A DNA stretch of 64,000 nt from Entomortierella parvispora (lineage: Eukaryota; Mortierellomycota; Mortierellomycetes; Mortierellales; Mortierellaceae). The position numbers and the translations under genes are program-made. Where the stretch lies: NCBI GenBank assembly GCA_963573315.1, contig OY752141.1, forward strand, positions 930,001 to 994,000, written 5' to 3'. Below are positions 9,472 through 20,453 of this stretch, piece by piece. The notes beneath the pieces are model-generated. The model saw only the letters and a program-made list of their open reading frames with translations, was not told the DNA's origin and ran no database searches. Each line of letters opens with the position of its first letter. Positions within the stretch are counted from its first letter, which is position 1.

Positions 9472-11926
9472 TTAGTGCTTTTCCACCTTTGTGTTTGATG
9501 TTGTAAAAGTCGAATGGCACCCCGACGGGGCTGATCTGTCCGCATACGGATCATACAGCTCTGTAGACTTTGGTGGACGACGATCGACATCATAAACTAC
9601 GGACCCTCCTCCTCCTCCTCCTCCTCCTCCTCCTCCTCGTTCTGATCCACAGCGTGAACCGCTGCTGCTATCACGCGTGTGCACATTGCGTTGGTTCGAT
9701 CCTTGAATGAAGCTTGCGCGTGGAGGTGTAGACCTAGGCACCCTTGAAGGTTGCTGATGAAGAGATGCTCCAGTCTGTGGCTCTATTTCAATGGGCGAGC
9801 TGACCTCCTGAGAATGGGTGACAGAGGGAGTTCGACTCGAGTAATGGCGTTGCGAAGAGTGGCGGCCACCATGATGGATCACACGATGTTGCGCATGCTG
9901 TAAATGTTGCTGGGGACGAAGTTGGTAATGATGCATTTGAGACTGCGGGTCGGCATAAAAGGTATTCTGCTGTCCGCCACTTTGCGACATTGAAGGGTAT
10001 GGATGCTGAGGATGACGTTGGTGGTGCAGTGAATGATGTTGCTGCTGATAATGCGGCTGCTGATGCTGTTGTGGATGTGGATGCTGATGATAGTATTGCT
10101 GCTGAAAGACGTCGATCCCTTGCCTGCAAGGTCTGTATCCATTCGCGGAAGGGTAAGGTCGGACAGTGAGCGTCATGGGCGCCATGTGTTGAGGGGATGG
10201 AGGAAGAACCTGGATAGGACCTGACATTGTTGTGCCTCGAGCTGCTGGTTGACCCCAGGAATGGCCCTGACCAACGCCATGTTGACTGTCGACAACCTGA
10301 TGGTGGTCATGGCAAGTTTGGTGGGTATCACACCATGATGGGCATTCTGGCTGAGTCTGGTGGTAGTGTCCGGTGGCGCCTACATGGCTAAGTGGAGGAG
10401 GAGGGGCTGGAGGGGGTCCAGTAAATTGAGTGTAGTAATATTGGCTAAAATTACCTCCTGGATGCTCATGAGATTGGCTGCCGCACTGGGGTGTTCTTCT
10501 GGATGGGTTGTATGGCACGCCCTGGGTATGGCTCGAAGCAGACCATCCTGGCATCGGCTGCATTGGGTATTGCGAAGCCTGTAAAGGGTGCTGATGCTGA
10601 TGGTAATGTTCGTTCGGTCGGTAACTGTATCGAGAACAGGTGGCGCACTGGCAGTCATGGCCAGTGCAGGACCACGTCGGATCGGTAGCAAAAGTCTGTC
10701 GAGTGGATTTGTCGAGATTGCTTCCTCCAGAAGCCCATGATGCCGTTGCCCTTGAGCGCTGGAATGGCTTTGCACGATGGTTGAGCGGCTGGCTATAGTC
10801 AGAGATGGTCACTCCTGTGGACGATGATGATGAGGAAGATCCCGCCTCTGAGCTAGCGCTGACCTCAGTCATGCTGGTTCCCGAGGACGAGCAAGAGGTT
10901 GCACTTGATCGACGAACGAGGGAGCATTTGGCTGCAGCCTGAGAACAGGGTCCGTCCGCATCTTCTGTTCCCTCTACAGCCAATTCGTCCTTGAAGATTC
11001 GTGCTCTGGCCTCAGCATAGTCCAGTTCGCGTTGCTCAATCGAGATGGAGCGACGATCGGCGACTGCTGAATGGGGACGAGGCTCACAAGCGCTGGTGGG
11101 TCGTGTGGGACAGCGCTTCAAAAGCTGGACAGGTTTGGCTGGCTCTTCCTGACAAATTCTCTCTTCATCCTCTTCCTCGACCAAATCAGAGAGCCTGAGG
11201 ACTGGTCTGAAAGGGAAAGAGTGAGGAGGAATGAGGGTTAGCAGTGATCTTTTTACGTCATTCATCACTGTATGAGCCGCATCTTTCCGTGCTTGTTCGA
11301 CTTACATGGCCGAGCAGCTATTCTTGGACAGGGTGATTTGCTTGTTTAACGGGTCGACTTTTCGCGAGAGTTGAAAGTAAATGGCCGATCGATGGATCAT
11401 CATCCGATAATAAGAGTTGACCCAAGGGAATTCGAGGGGTTGTTGGCTGCAGAGCGAGGGAACAAGACAGAGGAGCGCAGAGGGGAGGGGGTGGGAGTCA
11501 GATCCTGTTTCGAGGGAAAGGGACAGGGTCTATCGACTCGCTCCTACTCGCCATTTCACCCGTCCCGGGCGCAGCACTTTCTTACCTCGGACTCTCCAAG
11601 TAGCAACAAAATTCGCGCTCGAGTTTCAACAAAAATAGGCGATTCTGCTTGTTCTTGAGTGCTGTCAGCAGGAATTCGTCCAAGGACTCTGCCGGACCAC
11701 AACAAGGGCGAGGCTGAGAAACGGATGATTCTGAAGGACAAGGGTCGATGTTGCCGGCTCCAGGATCTTGGATACTCAACCTTTTCAGGCACTGGTCGAT
11801 CTGAAGCAGATCCGGAGAAGAGATGTTATTGTTGTCATCACCGAGGGTAGTCGGTGAGAGTGGTGGCGTATCGTTTGGTTTTGAGACTATGAGACTGTCG
11901 ATCTGGGGCGAGCCTTGGTCGGTCAT
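9472..11926 (-). CDS. R3H-SUZ domain RNA-binding protein
   Basis: Three exons, 11926-11586, 11446-11306 and 11206-9472, give 738 residues. The R3H region spans about residues 85-160: ALKNKQNRLFLLKLEREF, then EFPWVNSYYRMMIHR with the Arg-x3-His pattern. A SUZ motif follows at residues 214-232 (SISIEQRELDYAEARARIF). The rest is disordered, rich in His, Gln, Ser and Pro, with an 11-Gly run near the C-terminus. This is the layout of R3HDM1/2 and Encore-type proteins. R3H and SUZ domains bind RNA or single-stranded nucleic acid, so a cytoplasmic mRNA-binding role is the family expectation; the target is unknown. Start choice: the first ATG of the R3H exon (MTDQGSPQIDSLIV). Introns are 139 and 99 nt. 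Confidence 0.85.
9602..9636 (-). repeat. GGA triplet repeat encoding poly-Gly
   Basis: The plus strand is CCT repeated about 11 times. On the minus strand it encodes a run of 11 glycines in the R3H-SUZ protein and is probably length-polymorphic. Confidence 0.85.
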
Positions 11927-14180
11927 GGTCGAAGAAGACTAGTGAGGGGAAGAGAGGGTAGGGGTGGCCATAGAGAAACGACGGAAGGAAAGACAAGACA
12001 AGGCAAGGCAAGAGAAGGTCAATGGCAGGATGCGGACAGCGGACAGCGGATGGGGGACAAGGGACAGTCAGTGGACAGTGAACAATGGTCAAGCCAAGGG
12101 TTCAGGGACCAAAGGGACCAAAGGACGAGAGAGAAGGAGAGAGAGAGAGATAGAGGAGAAAGAGAAAGAGCCCTTTCTGGCTGGTGACAACGAACGACTC
12201 ATCGGAAGAGTGTGGGGATGGGAAAAGGGAAAAAAAAGTGACTGCGTTCTCGATGTGCGCAATGGATGGATATCTATCTGTGTGCAGTCAGTCAGTGCAT
12301 GTACCTGGTCTGGCACACGCTGCTCCTCAGGCACGGTGGACGGGGCAGACACGGACGAGGCGGCCATTCTCGTATGTGTATTTGTTGTATCTGTATGTTT
12401 GGATGTGGATGGACAGAAGGATGGATGCAAAGGAAGGAAAAGAAGGAAAAGAGCACGCGAAGAGAGAACAGAGGGTTCAAAGAGGAGGAAGGAAGGATAC
12501 ACAGTCCAGTCCAGTACAGCTAAAGAAAGAGCAGGCAAAAGAGCAGGAGCAATTGATCGACTGCGGACGATCCAATTTAGAATAAGTTCTGCTCGAGGCT
12601 GGCTTATTTGTAAACCTCTTTGGTGCTTCGCCACAGAGCTCTGTTCAGCTCTGGTAAAAAGGAACGGCAGCGACGGGGGGCTGACGATAAAGAAGAGAGT
12701 TTGTGTATGTGAGAGACAGAGGGAGAGAGAGAGAGACAAATTAAAAAAAATAAAATAAGAGTCTACAAGTGGCAGGAAACAATACAGTGGAAACAATGCA
12801 AAGCTATGAATGAACAGCAGAATGACCAAGGGGGAAATTCATCCACCAGGGAATGGGCAATGCATGGGAGTCGAGTTGGCAAACGGGCAGACGTTGTCCA
12901 GGATGGAAGAAGCGCGAGGCTAAAGGTGCATGCTTTTACGGCGAATGACGACGAGTGTTGCACAGACAGACAGAGAGAGAGAAGGCAAAGGGGGTGGCAA
13001 CTACTGTTGGATGGTCAAGAGAGAGAGAGAGAGGTAGAGAGAAGTAAAGAGAAAAGGAGTGAAGAGAACAAAGAAATAAAAAAAAAAAGAACCAAAAAGT
13101 GAAAAAGCAATTGAGTGCACAAAGCCAAAAGCACGCAGACCGATGATCGATCTCTGTCGCCCGAGTCCCCTCCCCTTGGCTTCCCTTCCCTTCTTGATCC
13201 TCGCCCTATCTTCCCATTCTTAAAGACATTTGTCTCATCGGAGCACCTTGGACGCGGCCCAACTCTGGTGTTGGCGTCTGGCAATTGGAGGAACAAGAAG
13301 GAACACAATGACTCCAAGGGAACGAAAAGAAGGTCAAGGAACAAAAAAAAAAAAAAAAACCTGGAGTGAGCCAAAGAGGGAAATTTGCTAAAAACATTTT
13401 GTTCGACGCGGTTCCATCATGCCCACTGCTGTGGCGCGCGCGCGCGTGTTGTGGAGGTTTGCAGGCAGTGGAGACTGAAAAAGGGGTGGAACACTGTTGA
13501 CACACATCAGTCGTGCAATTGCAACAAACGCCGACGAAATGCACTCAACAGCGCAGCACAATTTGGACCCCTTTTGTTCCTTTTGTTCCTTTTGTTCCTC
13601 GCTTTCGACTCTGCCCACGGGTCGCGTGGCACTTTGTGTTTCCAGGACGTTGAGTTTCTCACTTCTTTTTTTATTTATATGTTGTAGCAGGGTGCATCTT
13701 TTTTTTTTGGAGAGAAGTGGGACAGGAGTGAAGAGGAGAAGAAGGAGAAGGAGGGGGGGAAGAACAAGAGATAAAGGGAAGGGGAGAGCACACAAGGTCT
13801 GAAAAAAAGGTCATGGCACTCTCAGAGGACACAAATACATTATCGACAAGGAACAGAAAACACTGGAAGGGAGAGAAAAAAAGCTTGTGGGCTGGTGATG
13901 AAAGGAGAAGACATTGGACGGTAACTCACACAAAGACAACAATCAAACAAAAAAAAAAAAAAAGAGGGAGAAAAAAACAAAAGAGGGCGGAGAGGAAAAG
14001 GATAAGTCAATTGCCGTTTCGAATTAAAGAAAAGTTATACATAGTAAAGGGAGAAAGACACAGAGACAGGAAGCGAGGGAAAAAAGGGCATCAGCCCCAT
14101 GTGGGCTGTGCCATGAATGGAGATGGAAAAAAGAAGGTGCAGAGGGGAGAAGGTGAAAAATAATGAAACTATCGAGTTCC
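11927..14180. other. Intergenic spacer with purine-rich plus strand
   Basis: About 2.25 kb without a supported gene. It holds the promoter/leader of the R3H-SUZ gene (right of 11926) and the trailer of the Con7-like gene (left of 14181). The plus strand is dominated by GA-rich low complexity, so the minus-strand leader would be pyrimidine-rich. The 246-codon minus ORF at 12089-12829 is Ser/Leu/Phe-rich low complexity and was not accepted. Confidence 0.65.
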
Positions 14181-15812
14181 CTAGAATCCCAAGGGATGCT
14201 GGTGATGGTGGTGTTGTGGCTGGTGCTGCTGATGAATTCCCTGTGCCTGATGATGATGGTGGTGTGGCTGGACGGGGTGGTGGTGCATCGAGTGGGGCTG
14301 CTGGTGTGCGTTCATCTGGTGGAGATGATTGTGCTGGCCGTGCTGAGCTGGATGTGGCTGGGACTGCTGCTGTTGTTGTTGTTGATTCGGGTGCGGGTGA
14401 GGGTGAGGCAGATCATGAGGCTGGTGATGGGACACGGTGTGGAGGGCCATGGGATGGGGATGCATGTTGCTGAGAACAGGGTCGCACAACTGCAACTGAC
14501 CCTGGCTCTGCTGCTGGTGGAACGCCGCCGCCTGCTTTGCTGCCTCTTCCTCTGCACGCTTGTGCCGCCGCCATGCTTTACGAAGCTCTTTGAACTCTGT
14601 TTGCAGGGGAACAAAAATAAAACAAAGGAGATGGGAAAATGAAGGTTAGCAAGGGGGAAAAGAGCAGATTGAGAATCGCAATCAACAAGAGCAAAAACAT
14701 GGGACGCGTTTGTCACGCGTGTCGTTTGAGGGTATTTTTTTCCTCTTGATTTCGCACGAGTCGCTTCTTTTACCTGATGGGTGACGCTTGGGTCCATGCT
14801 TCTGCATGTTAACGTGAGCATTGAGATGGTTCAATGTGCCGTAGCTCTTCTCACAGTCCTGCCAATTGCAGACGTACAGGCGCTCAATCTCATCGAACCG
14901 CCGGCGTGGCCTCTTCTTGGAGTTTACGCCAGAGAGGGGCACAAACGAATACGAGGTCCTGCCATCCGCGCCAAGAGCAGCATCACCCTGGATCAGTTCT
15001 CCATTTTGAAGCCATGTCGCTGCACTATGTTGCTGAGGCGAAGACTGATGAGATGAGGACGCGTGCATCCCTTGTGTATATGATCCATTGTGCGAAAACA
15101 AATGCGAGGAATGAGATGGAGGCGAGTGTTGCTGATGAAGCGTCATGGCGTCCATGTACCCGACAATGGGCGACGATCGAACCATGCCACTCTGTACTGG
15201 TGTAGCATTTACACCCACAAGACCTCCGTGCGTGAACGGACTGTTGATCAAAGGACTTGATCCAGAGTTCTCAGGGCTGGCCAGGTTGGTGACCAACAAG
15301 CCAGAGCTGGTGTCAATGGACGGCACGAACGGGTATGTGACACGTCTGCCATAAGGTTGATGGACATTCATGTTTGGGTGAGTTTGTTGCTGTTGTTGAT
15401 GCTGAGGTTGTTGATGCTGTGGAGGAGCCATCATTGGGTTGGTAACCTGGTTGTCACGACTCAAATGAGTTGGCTGCAAAGTCGAGGGATCGCTCGCCAT
15501 CTGTTCTTGATTCGAGTAGACGCTGCTTCCGCTGTGTGGGGGTGGAATGTCAGCAAAGGACACGGGAGTGTAGTAGCTGACTGGAGGAGGAGGGTTGGGG
15601 TTTGCGAGCATAGTGTCTGTCCCGACAGGCATGGTTTGCATCGGCTGCAATGGTGGCGAGTCATGAGAAGTTCTTTGGAGGGTTTCCGTCAACGGAGGCA
15701 GATGGTGATGTGTAGAATCTTCTGATCCGGCGGTGTTTCGATTATAGGCGTCCTGCGCCGTTCCTGAGGAAGACATGATATCAAATTGCAATGGACTGCG
15801 AACTGCGAGCAT
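14181..15812 (-). CDS. Con7-like C2H2 zinc-finger transcription factor
   Basis: Two exons, 15812-14774 and 14596-14181, give 484 residues. The DNA-binding part is one C2H2 finger, Cys315-x4-Cys320-x12-His333-x5-His339 (YVCNWQDCEKSYGTLNHLNAH), preceded by a basic patch KKRPRRR. Directly after the intron comes EFKELRKAWRRHKRAEEEAA. The block GTLNHLNAHV..HG.KR.P.EFKE.RK.W is the signature of Con7-type regulators, known in ascomycetes for conidiation and infection-related morphogenesis; the role here is unknown. Flanks are disordered: Pro/Gln/His upstream and a His/Gln-rich tail downstream ending in HHHHQHPLGF. A second in-frame ATG at 15776 (MSSSGTAQDAYNRN) is an equally good start. The target genes cannot be read from the sequence. 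Confidence 0.85.
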
Positions 15813-18800
15813 TGGAGGACCCTTACAGGAAAGAGTTGTAGGGGCAAATGCGAGAGATGGTTGAGGAGTTTTCGTTATCGCTTCCGGCGCGTTAATCGAG
15901 GGTCTAAAAGAGCATTCAAGGGCTAATTAGTTTACGTGAAGAGCTTACGAAGGAGGATAAAAAATGGGGAAATGGGGAGACAAAGAAGGGGAAAGAGTGG
16001 GTAGAAAAGGGGGGCGGGGGGTGGGGGGATGGGGACGACTGCCTCACGATAATGCACCATGATATTGAGGTTTATCCAAGCAAAGCACTAAAGAGCAGAT
16101 AGCTACCATGTCTTTTGCCACAGGATTGGAAGTGATCGCCGCAAACCCCAAGTCAAAAAAAAGGGAGAGGAGGATCCAACTCTGCAGCGGTCGTGTGGGA
16201 ACACAAGTCTTGCCCTCCTTTTCATTGGGACGGAGCTGGTGTAAGGAAGCATTTACGTCATTCAGTAAGGGGACAGAGCCGAGGATAAAGGAAAGGAAAG
16301 GAAGACGGGAGCGGGTAAAAAGAGAGAGAGAAGATGTTGTCTGCAGATAAGACACAGGAGAGGAGAGGCGAGAGGAATTGAGGGAAAGTACTCCATTGCT
16401 GGGTGTGTAGAGAGGAGTACATGGGACGGCGGGTCCCCTGTCTGCGTTTTCATGCTCATCAAAAACAGATTGTGTGTTGTAAAGCCTGCATTTGCTGGCG
16501 TTGATGGGATATGTGATCTGAGGCCCTTGATTGTTTGAGAGTGGACAAAATTGGACGTGAGCAACTTACATACAACGGCCTTGTCTTGTCTTCTCGTCAG
16601 GTTCGTGGACCGGCGGGGATCTGATAGCAAGAGAAGGGAGTTGGAAGGCGGAGACGGGGAAATAACGGGTTAGCTCTATTTCTTTTTTTATGGTGGTCAA
16701 GCTCATCCCTCCTCTCTCACACACACACACCCTCTCTCTCTCTCCTCTCTTCACATCTGTGACACCTGGGAGACCAAGTCACAGCGAGAACGGCGAATTG
16801 TGTTATTCCATAGAGAAGAGAGGATGGAGGGCGTCACGGTGAAAAGCTGTCAACTCAATCCGGTGCAACCCAGAAGAGTCGGGAACAAGGCCAGACGGCG
16901 CGGGTGGTGCACTCTCAAAAAGTTACCACAGGACAAGGGGAAAGAATAATTTTAAAAAATGAAGGATAATTGTTGTATCTGTGTTGGGTTGCACTGAACG
17001 TCATGTTCCCTTTCCAGCCGACTAGTCGTATTACTGACAATGATGAGGCAGATTGATGACGCTGATAATGTGCCGTGCTGCAAAAGAGGAGGTCAAAGAA
17101 ATGGGATGAAAGGTAACATCGGTGGTTGAAGGTGAAAGGGGAGAGAGAGGGGGGCGTGGGGGAGGGGTGTCGTCAAAGAGCTGCGATCAGAGAGGATCGC
17201 CATGACTTTCGGAAGGTAGCAAAAAACACTGACTGTTGCGCGTGCTTCCGTTCAATTTCAAACCCGGAAATCACTGCCGAGCAACATGGCAAAGCGTTGC
17301 CTTTGTCCGTGGACACCTGCATGTCACTATCTCGGTCAATTTCACAGGACAAAGAGGGTCTGGGTCGAGCTTGTACCTTTTTGATGGATGGGATGTGAGG
17401 ATGATCCTTGTTGGAGGTGAGGTTCAGGGGATCGTTGAAGGTGTTTTGGGAGACAGCAAAGTGAATGTTGTCGATGCTGGAACTCTGCAAGAGAGGTCAA
17501 GAACAGTAGAGAAAGAGGAGAAAATGGAGTTTGTGCAGCAGTTGTAGACAGACGATCGCAGGGAGCAACGAAAAGGTCAAAAGACGAGGAGAGGAAAGTA
17601 CGAGACAAGGACGAGATTGACAACAAAAGACAAGAAAGAGCGAGTAGGAAAAGCAAGAAGAAGAGGAAAGAAAGAGGGAAGAGGTGGTGAAGTGCCCCAT
17701 ATATAAACCAAAAGGGTGATAGAGAGAGGAAAAAAAAAAAAAAAAGAAAACGATCTGCTCTTGTCCTTCTGTGGGAGTGGACACCAGGATGAAAGAGACA
17801 GTGGATGCTGCTGGAGAGCCAAGGAAAGAGAGTTTGCCGCCTTCAGTCCTTGATGAACGTGAGAAGCAAGAGACAAGGACGGAAGGAAGGGAACGGTGCA
17901 CAGGCTGGCGGGGCAGGATGTTGCCACGAAGATTGAATAAAAAAAGGGTGTTCCTGCCCCGTGTAATAGTTTTACTCGGGGCATGCACTTAGGGAATTGC
18001 TACTCTATCAATTCAATCCGCTCACGCCCCCTGTCGCCTGTCGCAACTCTCTTTCTGTCACTCGCCCTTTGCTCCGCCGGGTGAGAGCAGTGAGTTCTTC
18101 CATTTGGGCAACTTTTCCTATCGCAATCCCTTCATTCATTCATTCACCTACTGTACTCACTTGCTACAGAGTAGAAGTTTACTCAATTCACTCTTGACAG
18201 TTTGAGTAAACTACATTTTCTCAAATTCTGTGCTCGTGTGTCCATCCTTGTCCTCCCAATATCCCGTCCATTGAACTTATTGAAGCGTGGGTAACAGAAA
18301 CATGCAGGCTCATGTGCGAATCCACTCCTTCCTTCCCACTCGCTAGTATTAATTGCGACCACCGGCGCCTGAGGACTGACGAGGATTGTCGTGTCGTGCC
18401 GTGTCGTGCCGTGTCGCAGAATGAGAGATAAAGTCGCGCAAGTATCGTGAGAGTGAGTACTTGCCCCACTTTGGCACGGGCAGATGTGAACAAGAACGGT
18501 GCTCAGGAGCAACAAGGTGCTTATGTGTGCTGGAACCACGTCAAGGTTTCATTGCAATTTCCAGCATAGGAATGCGAGAGCAGCGACCCGAGAGAGGAGG
18601 GGTAAAAGGCTCGTCATCTTGTCCACCAGTGAGAGCAAAAGGCCAAAGAAGCAGGTAAAAAGACGGTGCACGAGAAGGCTGGGTGGATGGGCACTCTGTT
18701 TGGACTCAATAACCCTGGCTGTTCTTCTTCCACTGAGCCAAAAAACATAAAAAAAAAAAAAAAAAAAAGAACCTTTGTGTCCTCCAAAGGCCGGGAACTG

Positions 18801-18827
18801 CTCAAAAGCCAAAAGGCGGTGCCTCCG
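15813..18827. other. Gene-free spacer right of the Con7-like gene
   Basis: About 3 kb with no supported gene. It probably carries the promoter and long leader of the Con7-like gene. A TATATAAA lies at about 17700 but no plus-strand gene follows it. A 10-nt unit (gtgtcgtgcc) is repeated about 2.6 times at 18391-18416. Mixed purine-rich low complexity occurs at 15950-16350 and 17490-17760. Confidence 0.6.
18391..18416 (+). repeat. Short tandem repeat, 10-nt unit gtgtcgtgcc
   Basis: Two full copies plus six bases of a third, within the spacer. No gene is associated. Confidence 0.75.
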
Positions 18828-19875
18828 TCAATTGATCCCTGTCCGCCCCTGCCGCACACATGTGGACATGCATATTGGTATCTTTTGCGGGCACAAAGCT
18901 TGGGGGGGATCCACGGCAGAGCTCCCAGCTTGTGTCTCTTCGGCCTCCCAAATCTCCAGCCGATCTCGGTTGAGCAGAACCTTGCAGTCACTCGCAGGAT
19001 CCTCAAAAGATGAGATAAAAAATATGGTGTTTACGTCCAGCCCCAGTGTCCCAGTACCCCGCTCTGTCCAACCCCAGTCCCAGCACGATCGCCATCCCAG
19101 CTTGAGGGTGACGACGGTCTGCGATTCTCCGACGAAATAGTCACCAAGCACCGCCGTAAAGAAAAAAAGGACTTTTAATAGAGAGATTATTCCGTAGGGA
19201 GATGTGCCATCATCTCGGAATCATCTCAAAATGGAAGACGCTGATGCTGAATCTCAATGCGACCTCGTACCAATTGGTACGGAGGGCTTCTGTTCGCACT
19301 CCAGCTGTGCCCAATTGATGAGCGATCCCCAGCCCTCTTCGGCTGATTAGGATACTATAGTTTTTTTTTGGTTGTGGCTCCACCTGCAAGTGACCTCATC
19401 CTCTACAAAGTCCATATTTCCATTCCGTTCGGACAGAACCCTGTTCAGTGGCGAGCCGAGATTAGTTAATAGCCAATGTGAGCAATGAGTAATAAGCGTC
19501 GCGAGAACGAGAGAGCTCTCCCCCTCTCGCCGTTCTGAAAAAGACTTTTTTTTTGCGAGAAGGAACAAAAAAAAGCCAACTTCTCGCTTCAACGACAAAC
19601 GCATCAAATTCTCATCAATAAAGATCAAACAGCCCAATAAGCCCTGGCGATCCTGCGGATACCAGAAATGTACGTTGGTATTCTTGGAAAGCTGTTCCTT
19701 CAGCCGAGTTTCTTCAAAACGGCCAAAAGACTGCCAGAAATCGCTGTCTGAGCCAAATGCACGCTGGTTCTCGCTCCCAGGTGAAATGTCGCATGTTTTA
19801 CAATGTACTTGGGAGTGTGAAAGAAGAAAGACAGGATGTGTTCCATGACACCTTTGACAAACCGCCTAGCGCCCA
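18828..19875 (-). other. Possible unrecognised gene or gene relic (two exon-like open segments)
   Basis: Segment A (about 19872-19347 minus) stays open for about 175 codons after a possible acceptor (gctag) near 19873. It contains CQRCHGTHPVF, then SQVHCKTCD, giving C-x2-C-x14-C-x2-C, a plausible zinc-binding ribbon. It continues with SDFWQSFGRFEETRLKEQL and NTNVHFWYPQDRQG, then LIFIDENLMRLSLKREV. Segment B (19151-18828 minus) reads LGDYFVGESQTVVTLKLGWR, then NTIFFISSFEDPASDCKVLL, ending at a stop at 18828. Codon use and composition look coding, unlike the surrounding low complexity. I do not recognise the family and could not find a convincing junction between A and B or a start codon, so a decayed gene is as likely as a live one. 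Confidence 0.4.
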
Positions 19876-19983
19876 CTCTGCCATGATGGGGAATGATAAT
19901 GATTACCCACACGACTCTTATTCTGCGCGACCTCGAGCAACTACAGAAACAGAAACAACAACAACAACGATATAACAGCAACC

Positions 19984-20011
<28 letters not shown>
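19984..20011 (+). repeat. Poly(A) run of 28
   Basis: Uninterrupted A homopolymer in the spacer, just right of the candidate exons at 18828-19875. Confidence 0.85.
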
Positions 20012-20014
<3 letters not shown>

Positions 20015-20422
20015 TAAACTTTGGACGATCCTGACGCCCTGTTCTCAAGAGCAAAGCGCGTCGTTTCTCTTTCCCAACGACACACAAAATGTTGTTGCAA
20101 TTGAACGCAAATGATCAGGGTACGTGGGCGAACCGAAGGACGAACTCTGTCAAAATCAGGGCATTTTCTTTTTTTCGTTCGTGTTCTCCTTTGTGCTGTA
20201 TATTTGCCATCTGCAATCGCTCTCATCTGTCAAGACGCATCATGCCCACCAAGAGATTGGCCACAGACGAGCGCTTTTCTCATTTTTAGAGTAAACAATG
20301 GCAGTCAATGTGTGATGGCGGGTCAATGACGGCATAGCTGCACCGTGATTTGAGAATGACAAGGAACAAGAAAGAAAAAAATAACATGAAGGGAGAAGTG
20401 GTCGCAAGGGATTGGGCAATGG

Positions 20423-20424
<2 letters not shown>

Positions 20425-20453
<29 letters not shown>
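20425..20453 (+). repeat. Poly(A) run of 29
   Basis: Uninterrupted A homopolymer in the spacer, with no gene nearby. Confidence 0.85.

Noticed and set aside
12089-12829. 246-codon minus-strand ORF upstream of the R3H-SUZ gene
   Set aside because: Ser/Leu-rich low complexity typical of a pyrimidine-rich leader read in one frame.
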